From Wurfbainia villosa (Eukaryota > Streptophyta > Magnoliopsida > Zingiberales > Zingiberaceae), in NCBI GenBank assembly GCA_025175895.1, contig CM045997.1, forward strand, positions 106,688,479 through 106,752,478: a DNA stretch of 64,000 bases, given 5' to 3'. The translations under genes and the position numbers were made by a program. The notes under the pieces are model-generated. The model was given only the letters and a program-made list of their open reading frames with translations. It did no database searches and had not been told where the DNA came from. Shown here piece by piece: positions 38,743-49,688 of the stretch. Numbering within the stretch: the stretch's first letter is position 1; each line of letters begins with the position of its first letter.

Positions 38743-39841
38743 GTAAAAGTTTAAAAAATAATATAATCCTTCCATATAAAATGGCTTACTTTATGATCGA
38801 CCTCTCAAAAAGTTCAATGCTAAATCTATATGCTCATAACCAGAAGTCTGCACCAGTATCTTCTTCCTAATCGCCTTATCCCATCAAGTCAACATTCAAC
38901 ATTTTCACATATGGTAAAATGTCAATACAATACAACAACTAAGCTCAGCATTCCCAATGTACCTCACCTTAATACACTTCTACCACTGCTGACTCACCAG
39001 GATCCCCTTTCAAATTACACTGGAGCACAGAGGACTCATAACCCTGCTCACCCCATAAAATTCCACCATGTACTGTTCAGCATAAATCAGCTTTGCTGGT
39101 TCAATATGTAGGTGAATACGAGCGGTATAGTTTCCAAAGCAAAAGATGCCAAAGTTTCCTAAATAAAACATTTCTTCTACCTACAACCGAGAAGTTTCTC
39201 AGTTTAGATGCTCTTATCGTTCAAAGTCATTTAGCAACAGTTTAACAAACTGAACAAGTTTGATTTCATCACTTCTTTAGAATCAGTAAAATCAACCCGA
39301 AACCTAGCTTCGATGAATCGATCATTAGACGTAAACCCTATGTTTCTCAATCCAAACAAAATATCAAGGTTAACATCGACCATGTCACTTGACCACTAGG
39401 AGCAAAAATTTCAAAAAAAAAAAAAAAAGGAAAATTGTAGTTTACTTATGTCACAACAACTTGCGATCGCCAAAAAAGGCCGAAAAGCGTACCTGTATTC
39501 TCCCGTGCAAAATTGCCTGCCAGAGAAGCCAAGAAAAAAGCTAGTGAGCTAATATTAATAAACATTTTGTAAATCGTTTTGACCACGAGGTTGATCTTTG
39601 TCGAGAAAAGGAAAGGTTAAAAAAAAAACCTGAAGTTTTCGGCCGTCCTCGGGACGATGTCAGCGAAGAGTTCCATCTTGATGCGACCGGCGGGGATGGA
39701 TCCGATGGTGACATCGAAGAAAACGATGGGATTCTTAGGGACAGGAGGCCTCAGGTGCCACTCGAACGCCACTGCGGGTGCGGCAGAGGCGACCACAACG
39801 CTGCTGTTGCTGTTGGTAGAAACAGCGCCGCCGGAAGCCAT
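22832..39841 (-). CDS. CYP22: CYP22/PPIH-type cyclophilin, seven exons
   Basis: Peptidyl-prolyl cis-trans isomerase of the cyclophilin family. The closest type is plant CYP22 and human PPIH (USA-CYP), which sits in the spliceosomal U4/U6.U5 snRNP. Exons in order: 39630-39841, 39493-39516, 38540-38627, 24427-24519, 23891-23923, 23631-23687, 22832-22942. They sum to 618 nt, 205 codons plus TAG. Every intron is GT/AG and the frame is continuous. An Ala/Ser-rich leader (about residues 1-25) precedes EWHLRPP; the fold runs from about 38 to the end at CGEM. Active-site residues known from cyclophilin A are all kept: R94, F99, Q102, Q150, F152, W160, H165. Exon 2 is 24 nt and exon 5 is 33 nt. Intron 3 is about 14 kb and holds LINEs, a SINE and a MITE. 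The gene looks functional; expression is untested. Start: first ATG, giving an N-terminus like known CYP22. Confidence 0.92.
24818..24945 (+). mobile_element. Au-like SINE in cyclophilin intron 3
   Basis: A perfect pol III B box, GGGTTCGAATCC, at 24845-24856 is followed by the wording of plant Au SINEs: AACAATCTCTTGCAAAGCAA, GTAAGACTGC-like ATAAGACTGC, ATACAATGGAACCC, GCATAGGAAGAGCTT, GTGTACCGG, and a poly-T end. The 5' A-box part is short, so the copy is probably 5' truncated. It is antisense to the host gene. Confidence 0.8.
24946..27892. other. Intron 3, 3' part
   Basis: AT-rich intron sequence of the cyclophilin gene. No exon-like cyclophilin sequence, RNA gene or intact ORF was seen apart from the tandem duplication at 25468-25708. 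Confidence 0.5.
25468..25708. repeat. 127-bp tandem duplication
   Basis: Two neighbouring units begin GAATATCTTTCATAATATTT at 25468 and 25595. Each contains TTATGCACGGTGGCAGTG and ends near CAATATAGA. They are nearly identical, so the duplication is recent. Intronic. Confidence 0.92.
27893..28740 (-). pseudogene. RTE-clade LINE fragment
   Basis: On the minus strand the sequence matches the second half of the plus-strand RTE copy at 36032-38227. Blocks in order: GLHQG-like wording near 28715, DELT, WCMLF, KGFKFSR with EYIEF (28466-28672), then the C-terminal region to about 28130. After that comes the untranslated tail with GATGATATAGTAGAAGATCGAGT, ending near 27893. The active-site Asp pair of the F-x-D-D box is lost (WCMLF followed by VKDV). 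Stops and frameshifts are frequent. It lies in intron 3 in the same direction as the host gene. Confidence 0.85.
28741..30459. other. Intron 3, middle part
   Basis: AT-rich intron sequence without recognised features. Confidence 0.5.
30463..31145. mobile_element. PIF/Harbinger (Tourist-like) non-autonomous element
   Basis: 683 bp flanked by TTA on both sides (30460-30462 and 31146-31148), the usual target duplication of PIF/Harbinger. The ends are GGTGGTGTTTGGTT and, inverted, GGTGGCGTTTGGTT, with GGAATGAG-type subterminal repeats. The core, about 30620-31020, is very GC-rich and built of GGCGACCG / GACGATCG words. This gives long but meaningless open frames on the minus strand (30521-30979). 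It lies within cyclophilin intron 3. Confidence 0.9.
31149..36018. other. Intron 3, 5' part without recognised genes
   Basis: AT-rich intron sequence. Purine-rich and pyrimidine-rich stretches at 32720-33140 and 34299-34720 might be decayed MITEs (GTTTCCTA near one end, TAGGAAACTT near the other for the first), but arms and duplications are not convincing. Short ORFs lack family resemblance. Confidence 0.4.
36032..38227 (+). mobile_element. 5'-truncated RTE LINE with 13-bp target duplication
   Basis: The duplication TATTATTCACTAA is present at 36019-36031 and 38228-38240. The copy starts inside the endonuclease at NGHVG. It keeps QIDFLIV and LTTQHRLVVLD (36046-36705), then the reverse-transcriptase blocks: ERVRxx-like linker, NRGIKLISHT, NQFGFMHGRST, HMVFIDLKK, LPQGSALSPYLF, WCMLFAND. 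The catalytic F-A-D-D box is F-A-N-D (37425-37436). About 100 residues between endonuclease and polymerase appear to be deleted. Several stops and one frameshift near 37030 are seen. The tail ends in TTGTTGTCGTTGTCGTTG. Antisense in cyclophilin intron 3. Confidence 0.95.
38693..38739. repeat. (GA)n microsatellite
   Basis: Forty-seven bases of uninterrupted GA dinucleotides in cyclophilin intron 2, 66 bases upstream of exon 3 in the gene's direction; on the transcribed sense it is a CT tract. Confidence 0.98.
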
Positions 39842-39980
39842 CGCCGCCTAGAAAGAGCGTGAGGTATGCTTGCTTGTTCACTGGGAAGGAAGGAAGGAAG
39901 GAATGAGCAGGAGGAAGTCTAGGGTTTGTCAATGGACGCGGTACTCATCCGACGTTGTTAGTTTATTTGATTTATATTTT
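39842..39980 (-). promoter_or_regulatory. Leader and possible TATA box of the cyclophilin gene
   Basis: Just upstream of the ATG the sense strand carries a (TTCC)5 tract (plus-strand GGAA repeats, 39884-39903), typical of CT-rich plant leaders. TATAAAT on the minus strand at about 39970-39976 lies roughly 130 bases upstream of the ATG and could be the TATA box. The transcription start is not known. Confidence 0.35.
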
Positions 39981-41478
39981 TTTTATTATAAATTTCTATT
40001 ATACCATTTATTATTAAATATTTATTTGTTTTATTTTTAGATTAAAAAATATTTAAACCGACTGGCCGTCTTATATCGCATGTGTGACTATAGATCCACT
40101 TTCTGATCCACAGAATACACAGTGTCATCTCCATGTGACTGTCGATTATCGTCTGTGTTATAACCATTGTATGAATCCAACAGACGGATGCATCGTTTGA
40201 TCACAGTCGAATTTCGATCAGATCATAATCAAAATCTGGTCCGTTAATGGTCGCAATACTAGCAATCGCGATCCGATTGAAATTTGATTGTCATCTGATT
40301 GAATTACAGTTGAAATTCAGCTCGATCGCGGCTATGATCCGATTGGAAATTAAACGAGAGTAACATAAATATGATAATATTGACAACAACCAAAAGGACT
40401 TGAACTATATAAATATATAAATATAGAATAAAGAATAGAACTAGAACAATTAGATGCATCCAAGAGATGTAGACTATCAGGAGTAGCTTCATGAGTTAAA
40501 GTTAAAATGTCCTCAAGGTTACGATGTAGTAGAGTATTCAGTTTGACTCTTAAGTATTCATGATTCGATTCATAATTACAATGAATTTATAGGATTTCCT
40601 TTCGAATGGTGTGACAAATCAAGAAAGTTGAGACAACTTAGACTGTCATGCACAAGCACTTTCTAATTTATCTCCCTCCTTCATATATAGAATAATTATA
40701 GGAGATTGATAATGTGACGATTCCACATGAGTGAAAGTTAAAATATATATATATAAAAAATCTTAAGTGAGTTATGAAAGTTGATCGACTTATAATTTGG
40801 GTTAACTTTAGTCTTAGATGAATACTTAATCATTAGAATGGTCATAGCCGACTAACTTAGACATCTAGTCAATTGATTTGGATCAATATAAAAATATTAT
40901 ATTCATTGGTGTAAAAGGTGATTTACTCGCCCTCAAGTGCCCTCGTTAATCGGTCTCACATTCAACACAAAGAAGACAAATCGCGGATAATATATTGCCC
41001 TACTCAGGACTAGCGCGGCAAAAGGATAGACACTCCGAAAGACTTACAACCCTCGGAGATTAACCCTTACTCGTATCTCTTAGGTGTCAAGTCAATTGAT
41101 TCTACGCATTAGTTGACTAACTCTAGTATTAATCGACTACTTAGTCAACTAACACTTGAATGAAATATCTCATTTTGTTAGTGATTTAGATTTGTGGTTG
41201 ACTAACTAAAGTATTAATCAACTAGCACCTAAATATAAGTATTTTATTCATTTCTATTCAATCCTAAGTCGACTCATATACTAGTGATTATTTTTATAAC
41301 TTGTCACTTCTAATGTTGAATTGACCGGCAAGTCTTCTCTTACCAATACCCCGAGTATAAGTGCACTGGGACTCTCCTCATTGGAGTTAACCTTTATATA
41401 AAGTTTTTTTTTTAATTTTTCATGTATTTCATGCCCAGAGACTCCTCGCTTGTTCGACTTAATCAATTTGTCTACGAC
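39981..41478. other. No gene seen
   Basis: Upstream side of the cyclophilin gene. 40190-40350 shares the GATCCGATTGAAATTT-like words with 20740-21290. Around 40840-41300 there are CAATTGATT and GTTGACTAACT motifs like those of decayed family A LTRs. No ORF of interest. Confidence 0.4.
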
Positions 41479-41870
41479 AATTTATCAAACAACATATGTA
41501 AAATTTAAAATTATTCAAACATCACTTCGTACTTCCATATTTATCAAATAATACACTTAATTTCCTTTTTACCTCTTCCGTCAAACAGATATGTATTGGA
41601 ATTACAAATTTTAGCACCACTGTAGTACTGGGATTCAATTCTTAACATCACAGTGGTGGTGCAATCTCAGTACCATAGTCATCGTGTTGGGATTACAACA
41701 TCACTGTAGTATTGGGATTTGAATTTCCAATACTACGTTTGAGATTTTCACTATGGTGTAAATCTGTTTGGCGGAAAGGATAAAAAGAAAATTAAATATA
41801 TTATTTAATAAATACGAAAGTATATGATACTATTTGAACAATTCTAAATTTTACGATAAATTTATCGATT
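41479..41870. mobile_element. MITE, second member of the 18.5-kb family
   Basis: The arms at about 41490-41582 and 41762-41862 are inverted copies, sharing AAAATTTAAAATT / CTTAATTTCCTTTTTA with each other and with 18515-19012. The middle again holds ACCACTGTAGTACTGGGATT-type words. Boundaries are approximate; no clear target duplication. Confidence 0.72.
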
Positions 41871-42294
41871 TATCTAATATCTAATCTTCGTGAGCTTCTA
41901 AGATTACATACCGCTAAAAAGTTAGTTATTCCTCTGACTTCTCGGATTGCTAAATGTCAAGTACCTTTTCCTCCTAGAGCTAGTTGGTCTTCGATTTGTC
42001 AAATATCACATTCTTGTCAATCCAATTGGATTTTCATTTTGCATCGGCAATGCATGTCAAGTTTTTCTCTACATATTTGATACACATGTGAGATTTTAAT
42101 ATTTTATAACTTAAAATTTATCAAATATCAAAACGACATGTGAAACTGTATATTTTGGGAGGCATAATTGTACAAAATTTATACTCGGAATAGAAAAAAA
42201 ATTATACACTTCCGAGCCTCTAGGTAAATATTGAATGAATATATCTAGATTAATTACTTTTTGAGTTGAGGCAATTAATATCGCATGACATATT

Positions 42295-43742
42295 TGTTAG
42301 GATCTAAGTGACTGCCAGAGGGGGAAGGAGTGAATAGCGTCGTTGTCATTTGTCGATGGATTTCATTTGCGATCGTATGCTTACTACAAAAAATGTTATA
42401 CGCAGTGGAAAAAGAAATAATAAAACAAATACAACACAAACACAAACACAACAATACGATATAATGTAATTTGAAACTGAATGGTTCATACTCTACGGAT
42501 TGGGCTCGAATGAGCCCTAGCGATGCTAATCACACACCACTATAACAAAAACTCATTCTCGGAACAATCCGGAGGTGGAAAAACCTTGTATAATAGTTCT
42601 TACAACAATAAAAATGAAATACAAACAAATACACTAAAATGCAAGCAAAAAAACTTTACAATGAGCTATTGAATGTTTACTTGATTGCCTGAACCGTGGT
42701 TGAAGACCCTGATTTGCACCAGCAAATCGCCTCAAGAACGTTCAAGAAATGGATAGCGAAAATCTCCTCCTCGAGCTCCCTTTAAAACTTCTCCTTGGGT
42801 TGAATTCCGCCTAGCAGTCGATTGATCGGGGTCATCAGTCGATTGTCCCTGTAGCAGTTGTGAGACAACGACATGTGCCACGTTGGATAAGTTCCAATGG
42901 ATAGACCATCAGTCAACTGATTGAGCATTTACTCGACTGCCAAATCCTAACAGTCGACTCGGGAACATTCTGTGCCCGAATTTTCAACCATCAGTCGACT
43001 GCCCAATGCTGACAGTCGACTGCTAGGCCAATTCCAACAGTCAAACCCTAGTTGACTCCTATCAGTCGATTGTCCATAGTCTTAGTCGACTGATACACCT
43101 CAAATATGAGGTTTTAATCCAAGTATGATGTCTCCATACTTGCTAGATCACCCTTAGCCTAGACCTAAGCCTTCTAGCCACCTCCATTAGTCTCACACCT
43201 ATCAAATCCCTCCAAGTCATTCATGACTTGTTCATCCATACGCTAGCCTTCAGGTGCTTCCATCAGTTATTGTCATGTTAATGTGGTCTACACCGCCAAG
43301 GCACATTGGGCTTACGCTGCCAAGACTCCGCTTGGACTTTACGTCACCAACCATTAGATTTATGCCGCTAAGACTCCTGCTTGGACTTTATGCCGCCAAT
43401 ATTCTCCTTGGACTTCTCAATTGTCAAGACTCAAGCTTGGACTTTTCCTTGTCAACCCATATTGGACTTTCCATGACAAGACTCATACTTGGACTTTTCC
43501 TCGCCAAGACTCATGCTTGGACTTTCCTTGCCAACCCATGTTAGACTTTCCATGCCAAGACTCAAACTTGGACTTCTCTCATGACAATGGTCAAACCATC
43601 GTCAAACATCAAAATACTAACCTGGGTCAATTGCACCAACAATCTCCCCCAACACATGTCAGACGTCAATGTCAAACATAAAAATATTACTCGAGTCAAA
43701 CTCAAGTCTGGTCAATCATGACCTAGGCCGATTACACCAACA
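42295..43742 (-). repeat. 3' LTR of the gag-only family A element
   Basis: Begins (minus) TGTTGGTGTAATCGG at 43742 and ends CCTAACA at 42295. It contains the inner duplicate of the 5' end near 43623-43640, the AAGTCCAAGC repeats and the GTCGAC cluster at 42820-43110. Confidence 0.93.
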
Positions 43743-43757
43743 ATCTTCCCCTTTTTG

Positions 43758-45560
43758 ATGTTTGACAAAAACACCCTTGAGTTAGGCCCCTAACTCAAAT
43801 TCCCTTATCAATTTTCCCAAATTGAGAATTCTAACATTCTCCCATTAATTCTCCCTCTTTTTGACATACATCAAAAATGTTCTCCCCAATGAGGTCAATG
43901 TCTCATATCCCAATGAGATCTTATAATCTCCCTCTTGGTTCAAAAACATCTAGGATGCCTACAATCTTCCTAGCGATAAGTCTCATATCACTTAAGAGAG
44001 ACAATCCTATAAACTCTCCCAATTTCCAAATTGGGCATCTCTCATTTCCAATTCTCTCCCTCATGAGGAAAAATACATTCATCATCCCATGATGGATATC
44101 TCCCCCTAAAGGCTTGTTCCCCCTTGACCATTACACTAACAATGTCATTGGGAAGTCCTTAAGCCAATATGAACACTAAACCATCAAAAATAAGGTTAAA
44201 AGTTCAACATTGAACTTTCCAACACCTTAAAATTGATACACATCATAACACATCTCCTAATCCATATCCAATAGATTTTCACCCTTTTTAATGCTTCCCA
44301 AAGCATATCCTAGGATTAGGTGCAGTTAGGGTAACCTAACATAGTTGAAACATGGACTAAACAACCTTGTTTACCCAAATCGACCTGGCAATGATTCTCT
44401 CACCAACAATGATCGATTGCTCTACCCATCACGATCATTATTGTCATTAAGCGATAACTAAATGATCGATAACTAAAATTCTAAATTTCAATTATCAGAA
44501 TCGAATTTCAAAAATTCATAAGTAAATATACATAATTTGAAAAATCATGAAAATTCATATGTATAATACTTATAACAAATACAATGGGTGAAAAATATTT
44601 TACCTATAAAATAGCAAAATTGACACAAAGTTTAAAAGTGAAGAAAATTTCATTGTTTTGAGCTCACTTTGTATCAACATCATCAATGGTGATTGCTATC
44701 AAAAGATAGACTTCATCAAAGTTTTCTAAAATGATTTTAAAATATTTTTAAAAACCTTATATTGGATCATGTTCTTTGGGCTCAATGCACATGACTTGTA
44801 CATTAACTTTCCCAATGATTCACCAATGATATAAATGAGTTTTAGTTCATCTAGATGCAAAAACTATGCACCTTGAACTCAACTCATTTCCTAACATCTC
44901 ACATGTATTTAGGGTGCATGTCAATATAATGTGATATGTGAGTTTTGTTCTCCTAAACTAGGGTTTCATATATTTTTCTAAGACAACCCTACTTGATTCC
45001 CTTATACATGGGACTTCAAGTCATGTCAATTGTTCTTAACTCAATTTTTATTAATGCATGAATGATCATGGCATAAAAGATAACATAAATAAACATGACC
45101 AGTGATCATGATATCATGACATATGATATAATCTAAATATACATGATATTAAAAACTAACCTTAAACATACTCATGACATTTTATATGATAAAGATAAAT
45201 ATGATGTCATGACATGTTATATGGCAAACAAAGCATGACAAATGAAATATAGAGGTATATAATACCTAAATTTTAGTATTTATTTCCATTTGTTAGGATT
45301 AATTTCATTTTTCCACATTGTCAGTTATCTCCTAAGTGTGCCAAAAACCCAAAATGACACACCTCAACCTCTAAACCTAAATTGTGCCAATTTGAATGAT
45401 TTTTCATAATCCCAAAAATATATTGGCACATCCTAAACTCTTTTAGGATTAAACACTCAAACATATTTCCAAGGTATCCATAATCTTGAAAATGACCTAA
45501 AGTGACCCCTTTACCATGGTTAGGTTAACTATTCATCCATTCAAGGTTGACACATCCTAA
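43758..45560 (-). other. Internal region without recognised coding
   Basis: Between the gag remnant and the purine tract the minus strand has only short ORFs. No polymerase motif (no YVDD, no integrase HHCC, no DTG protease) was found. This absence is the basis for calling the element gag-only. Confidence 0.6.
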
Positions 45561-46663
45561 ACTCATCTAGCGTGAATCGATCACGCTCTTAAGAATCCAA
45601 TACCTATTGGAGCTCCTTGGGTTTACTAGGTATTCCTTAGGGATGACATCCCTAGATACCCTCCTAGGCTTAGAAGCCTTGGTCATTTGGGTCTTGCTTA
45701 GGTTAACTCTAGGGGTGACTCCCCTTGTAATCTTCTTAATGGCTTCCCTAGGTTTCTTCAAAACCCTAGCCACTAAACACTTACCATGGTCAACTCTAGG
45801 GATGATTTCCCTAGTGGCCTTGGTTTTCCTAGACCTAACTTGAGCTCCATAATCGAATGGAACATTGTGATAGGTCTTTTTGGGCTTAGGTTTGTGACTT
45901 AAATTTTTTTTGCCCTTAGTTGACTCTTGTCTCCTAGGCCCTTAACTTTGACCATTTGACCTCTTAATTTGATTTTGTATATTCCTAAGGGACTTTTCCA
46001 TTTTCTCAAGCCTTGACCTCAAGACTTGATTTTCTTTTCTAACATCTCAATTTTTGATTTTTCATTAACTCTTGAGATATTCTTATTTCTAGGCATATGT
46101 CTAATCCATTTAGGGTTAATGCCTAGGTGATCCTCTATCTTCCTAATGGTCTCCTTAGGAAGGATAGGTCTAGAATTGTTCGATCTAGGTTTGTCCTTAG
46201 GTAAAATTATTTTAGGGACATTAGTCTCAAATTTCTCCTTATTCCTAAGGTTGACACTCTTAGCACTTAAACAATAAAACTTATTTCTAGTAGCATGCTT
46301 TTCATGAGTAATTGCAAGTGAATTAAAAGCATACTTTTTGATCCTAGAACTAGAAGGTGCATTAAAATATAGCTTAGGGTTTGCCTTAGAGACTTCCCCT
46401 ACTTGTGATGCTCCTTCTTGGACCTTCTTCTTCCCCTTTGGACATTGACTCCGATTGTGTCCCGGTTGTCAATATTTGAAGCACACCACGTGCTCCTTGC
46501 TTTTTCTAGTGGGGGCACTGACATCCTTAGCTTTCTCTTGACTTCTAGGCGCCGGTGGAGTCTTCTTAACTTTCTTTGGGCACTTGGTCTTATAGTGCTC
46601 GACTTCCCTATACTCAAAGCAAATTATATGAATTTTATTTTGAACTAAATTGCTTGAGTTACC
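45560..46663 (-). pseudogene. C-terminal half of copia gag with two altered zinc knuckles
   Basis: Reads on the minus strand from the TRIM insertion site. Two CCHC-like boxes are seen, C-F-E-Y-x4-H-x4-C (46580-46621) and C-F-K-Y-x4-H-x4-C (46442-46483). In both, the second Cys is Tyr (TAT), and a stop follows immediately in the second. Further on are basic segments such as HEKHATRN and IKKYAFNSLA, then many stops. Zinc knuckles bind the packaged RNA in gag proteins; losing the same Cys in both would be expected to abolish that. The N-terminal half lies at 51326-51904, across the insertion. Confidence 0.8.
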
Positions 46664-48194
46664 TGTTAGTGCCTATAAGATCCACATATCTCCATAATGG
46701 TATGATATTGTCCACTTTGAGCCTAAGCCCTCATGGTTTTATTTTTGGGCTTTACCCAAAAGGTCTCATACCAATGGAGATATCTTTTTATCTTATAAGC
46801 ACATGATCTTTTCCATGCCTTACCAATGTGGGACTTTGATTGTATTCCCAATACTCTAACAATCCCCCCCCCTCAAACGAAGGACCACATTGACCCCCCC
46901 CTCAAGTCTATCCGTCCTCGAAGGAAATCCTTTGCTTGATGTCCGATCCTCAACCCACTAGGACTTCTTGCCAACTGTGTTGTCCTCCTGACCCAACTGG
47001 ACTTCCTGCCAGTTGTCCAACCCTTCTGGCCCAATTGGACTTCCTGCCAATTGTTCGGTCCTCCCAACTCAACTAGACTTTCTGTCTAGTGTCTGGTTCT
47101 CTTGATCCGGACATGGGAGCTCAACTTCCTTCATTCGAGGTTCATGGCTTGACATGGATCATGACTCTGATACCAATTGTTAGTGCATATAAGATCCACA
47201 TATCTCCATAATGGTATGATATTGTCCACTTTGGGCTTAAGCCCTTATGGTTTTGCTTTTGAGCTTTACCTAAATGGCCTCATACCAATGGAGATATCTT
47301 TTTATCTTATAAGCACATGATCTTTTCCATGTCTTACCAATATGGGATTTTGATTATATTCCTAATACTCCAATAATCAATATTAGTGCTTATAAGAATC
47401 ATATATCTCCACAATGACATGATATTGTTCACTTTGGGCCTAAGCCCTCATGATTTTATTTTTGGGTTTTACCCAAAAGGCCTCATCCAATGGAAATATA
47501 TTTTCATCTTATAAGCACATGATCTTTTCCATGACTTACCAATGTGGGACTTTGATTGTATTCTCAATACTCCAACAATCCCCCCTTAAACGAAGGACCA
47601 CATTGACCCCCCCCTCAAGCCTATCCGTCCTCGAGGACATTCTATGCTTGATGTCCGATCTCAACCCACCAGGACTTCCTGCCAACTGTTTGGTCCTCCT
47701 AACCCAGCTAGACTTCCTGCCAGTTGTCCAGCCCTTCTGGCCCAACTGGACTTCCTGCTAGTTGTTCGGTCCTCCCGACTCAACTGGACTTCCTGCCTGG
47801 TGTTTGGTTCTCTTGATCCGGACATGGGAGCTCAACTTCCTTTGTTCGAGGTTCATGGCTTGACATGGACCATGACTCTGATACCAAATGTTAATGCTTA
47901 TAAGAATCATATATCTCCACAATGGCATGATATTGTCCACTTTGGGCCTAAGCCCTCATGATTTTGTTTTTGGGATTTACCCAAAAGGCCTTGATAGACG
48001 GTGATTATGTCGTAATACTGTTCCCAAATTATTTACCGAACCCCCTAAATACACTAATGCAGTATATGACTGACTCGGATCGTCTCCCAACGAACCTAAT
48101 GGATGGACGTTTATTTTTAAACAGAAGTAAACACTGGGGGTTTTTACAATTTATCAAAACAATTATTTGAAAGCTATCCTAATGCAAGAACAAT

Positions 48195-48660
48195 TCAACC
48201 TTGCACCGCACTGTCACTATACGATACAATGGTCAAACAATTCTGGTTAATAAACATGAAAATTAAACATGCAAAAAGTAAACATAACTACCAATTATTA
48301 ATTCTCGGGAAGCTAACCTAATGTGCAAAAGTAAGTAATCACGCACCGCACTGTCACTATACGGTACAATGATCAAGAAATAAATGTGAACAATTTAACC
48401 AAGCACCGCACTGTCATTATACATCACAGTGATCAAACAATCACTAAAAAATTAAACTAACAGACATAAAATAATTTAACTAAGCATCGTACTGTCACTA
48501 TATGGCACAGTGGTAAAGAAACAAAGGTGAACAATTCAACCAAGCACCGCACTGTCACTATACGGAACAGTGATCAAACAGTCACTAAAAAACTAAATGC
48601 AAGGAAAGTAAGCAATTCAACCAGGCACCGCACTGTCACTATACGGTACACTGGTCAAAC
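48195..48660. repeat. Spaced repeats of GCACCGCACTGTCAC
   Basis: Six diverged copies of a block with GCACCGCACTGTCACTATA, then a gap, then CAGTG(A/G)TCAAACA, lie at about 48203, 48343, 48403, 48483, 48543 and 48623. Spacing is 60-140 bases. Near the 3' end of the gypsy-like LTR (minus orientation). Confidence 0.85.
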
Positions 48661-49688
48661 ATTAACTGAAACTAAACTAAACATAATCAAACATAACACA
48701 ATTAAAACTCTAACTATGACTCGAGTTAAAACACAAGTTAGAATACATAATAAAATACAAGGTAAACCGCAGATTAAAACACTAGTGAAAACATAGATTA
48801 TGAACACTAGTAAAAACACAATTCAAGGCCACTGGTGAAAGCACATATTAAAAACATTAGCAAAAACACAATTGAAAACACTAATGCAAACACAATGTAA
48901 GAACACCAGTGACAACACAAATGAAAACACAAGTGCAAATACGAAGGAAAACACAAGTGCAAATACAAATGAAAACACAGAATGAACTATAGAATAAAAA
49001 TTAACCAACTCTCGTCCACAACTCTTGGAAAGGAACCACCCTCTTCGGTTACCCACGATAGATCTTGACAGCTTCTAACGACTTCAATGTATGAATCTCT
49101 CGTCAGAATCCGACGAGAGTTTGATCGAAGGCGGTAGTTCACAACTCCGATGATGGATGCAAAACTGCCACTACCACGGCAGTGGGTGGATGAATGCGAA
49201 AAGCGGAGCGACACGAATCACGATTGCGACAGTGGAAGGGACCAAATCTGTGATCGTTTACAAGCCTTCACCGATGCTGGAAATAGGGTTCTGCCGTCGA
49301 AATTTAGGAATTGAAGCTGCTGGAACTGGATATACATGTTGTCGCTACCACGACAGTAGAAGGTCACCCCCAGCCTTCTGCGACCACGTCCAGCTGGAGT
49401 AGCTCAGCTCTGATCGCCAAGCTGCTGTAGAACACCGGTGAAGCTGAAGGAGGAACACAGATGCTCGGTGAAGCTGCGTCTGCCCAAGTGTAGAACTTGT
49501 GTCCCACCGATCAAGCTTGCTTCGGAATGGGTGGAAACTAGAAGGAGCGCCGATGACACTGTCGGAATCTGTCGCCGGTTTTCTACTGTGGACGAATCGC
49601 CGTTGTCGCGCGTGGAGAGGAAGAAGAAGTTGTGCTTTGTGTTCTATACGCTGCGTGGAGAAGATGAGGAAATAGGGAATGCCACCGC

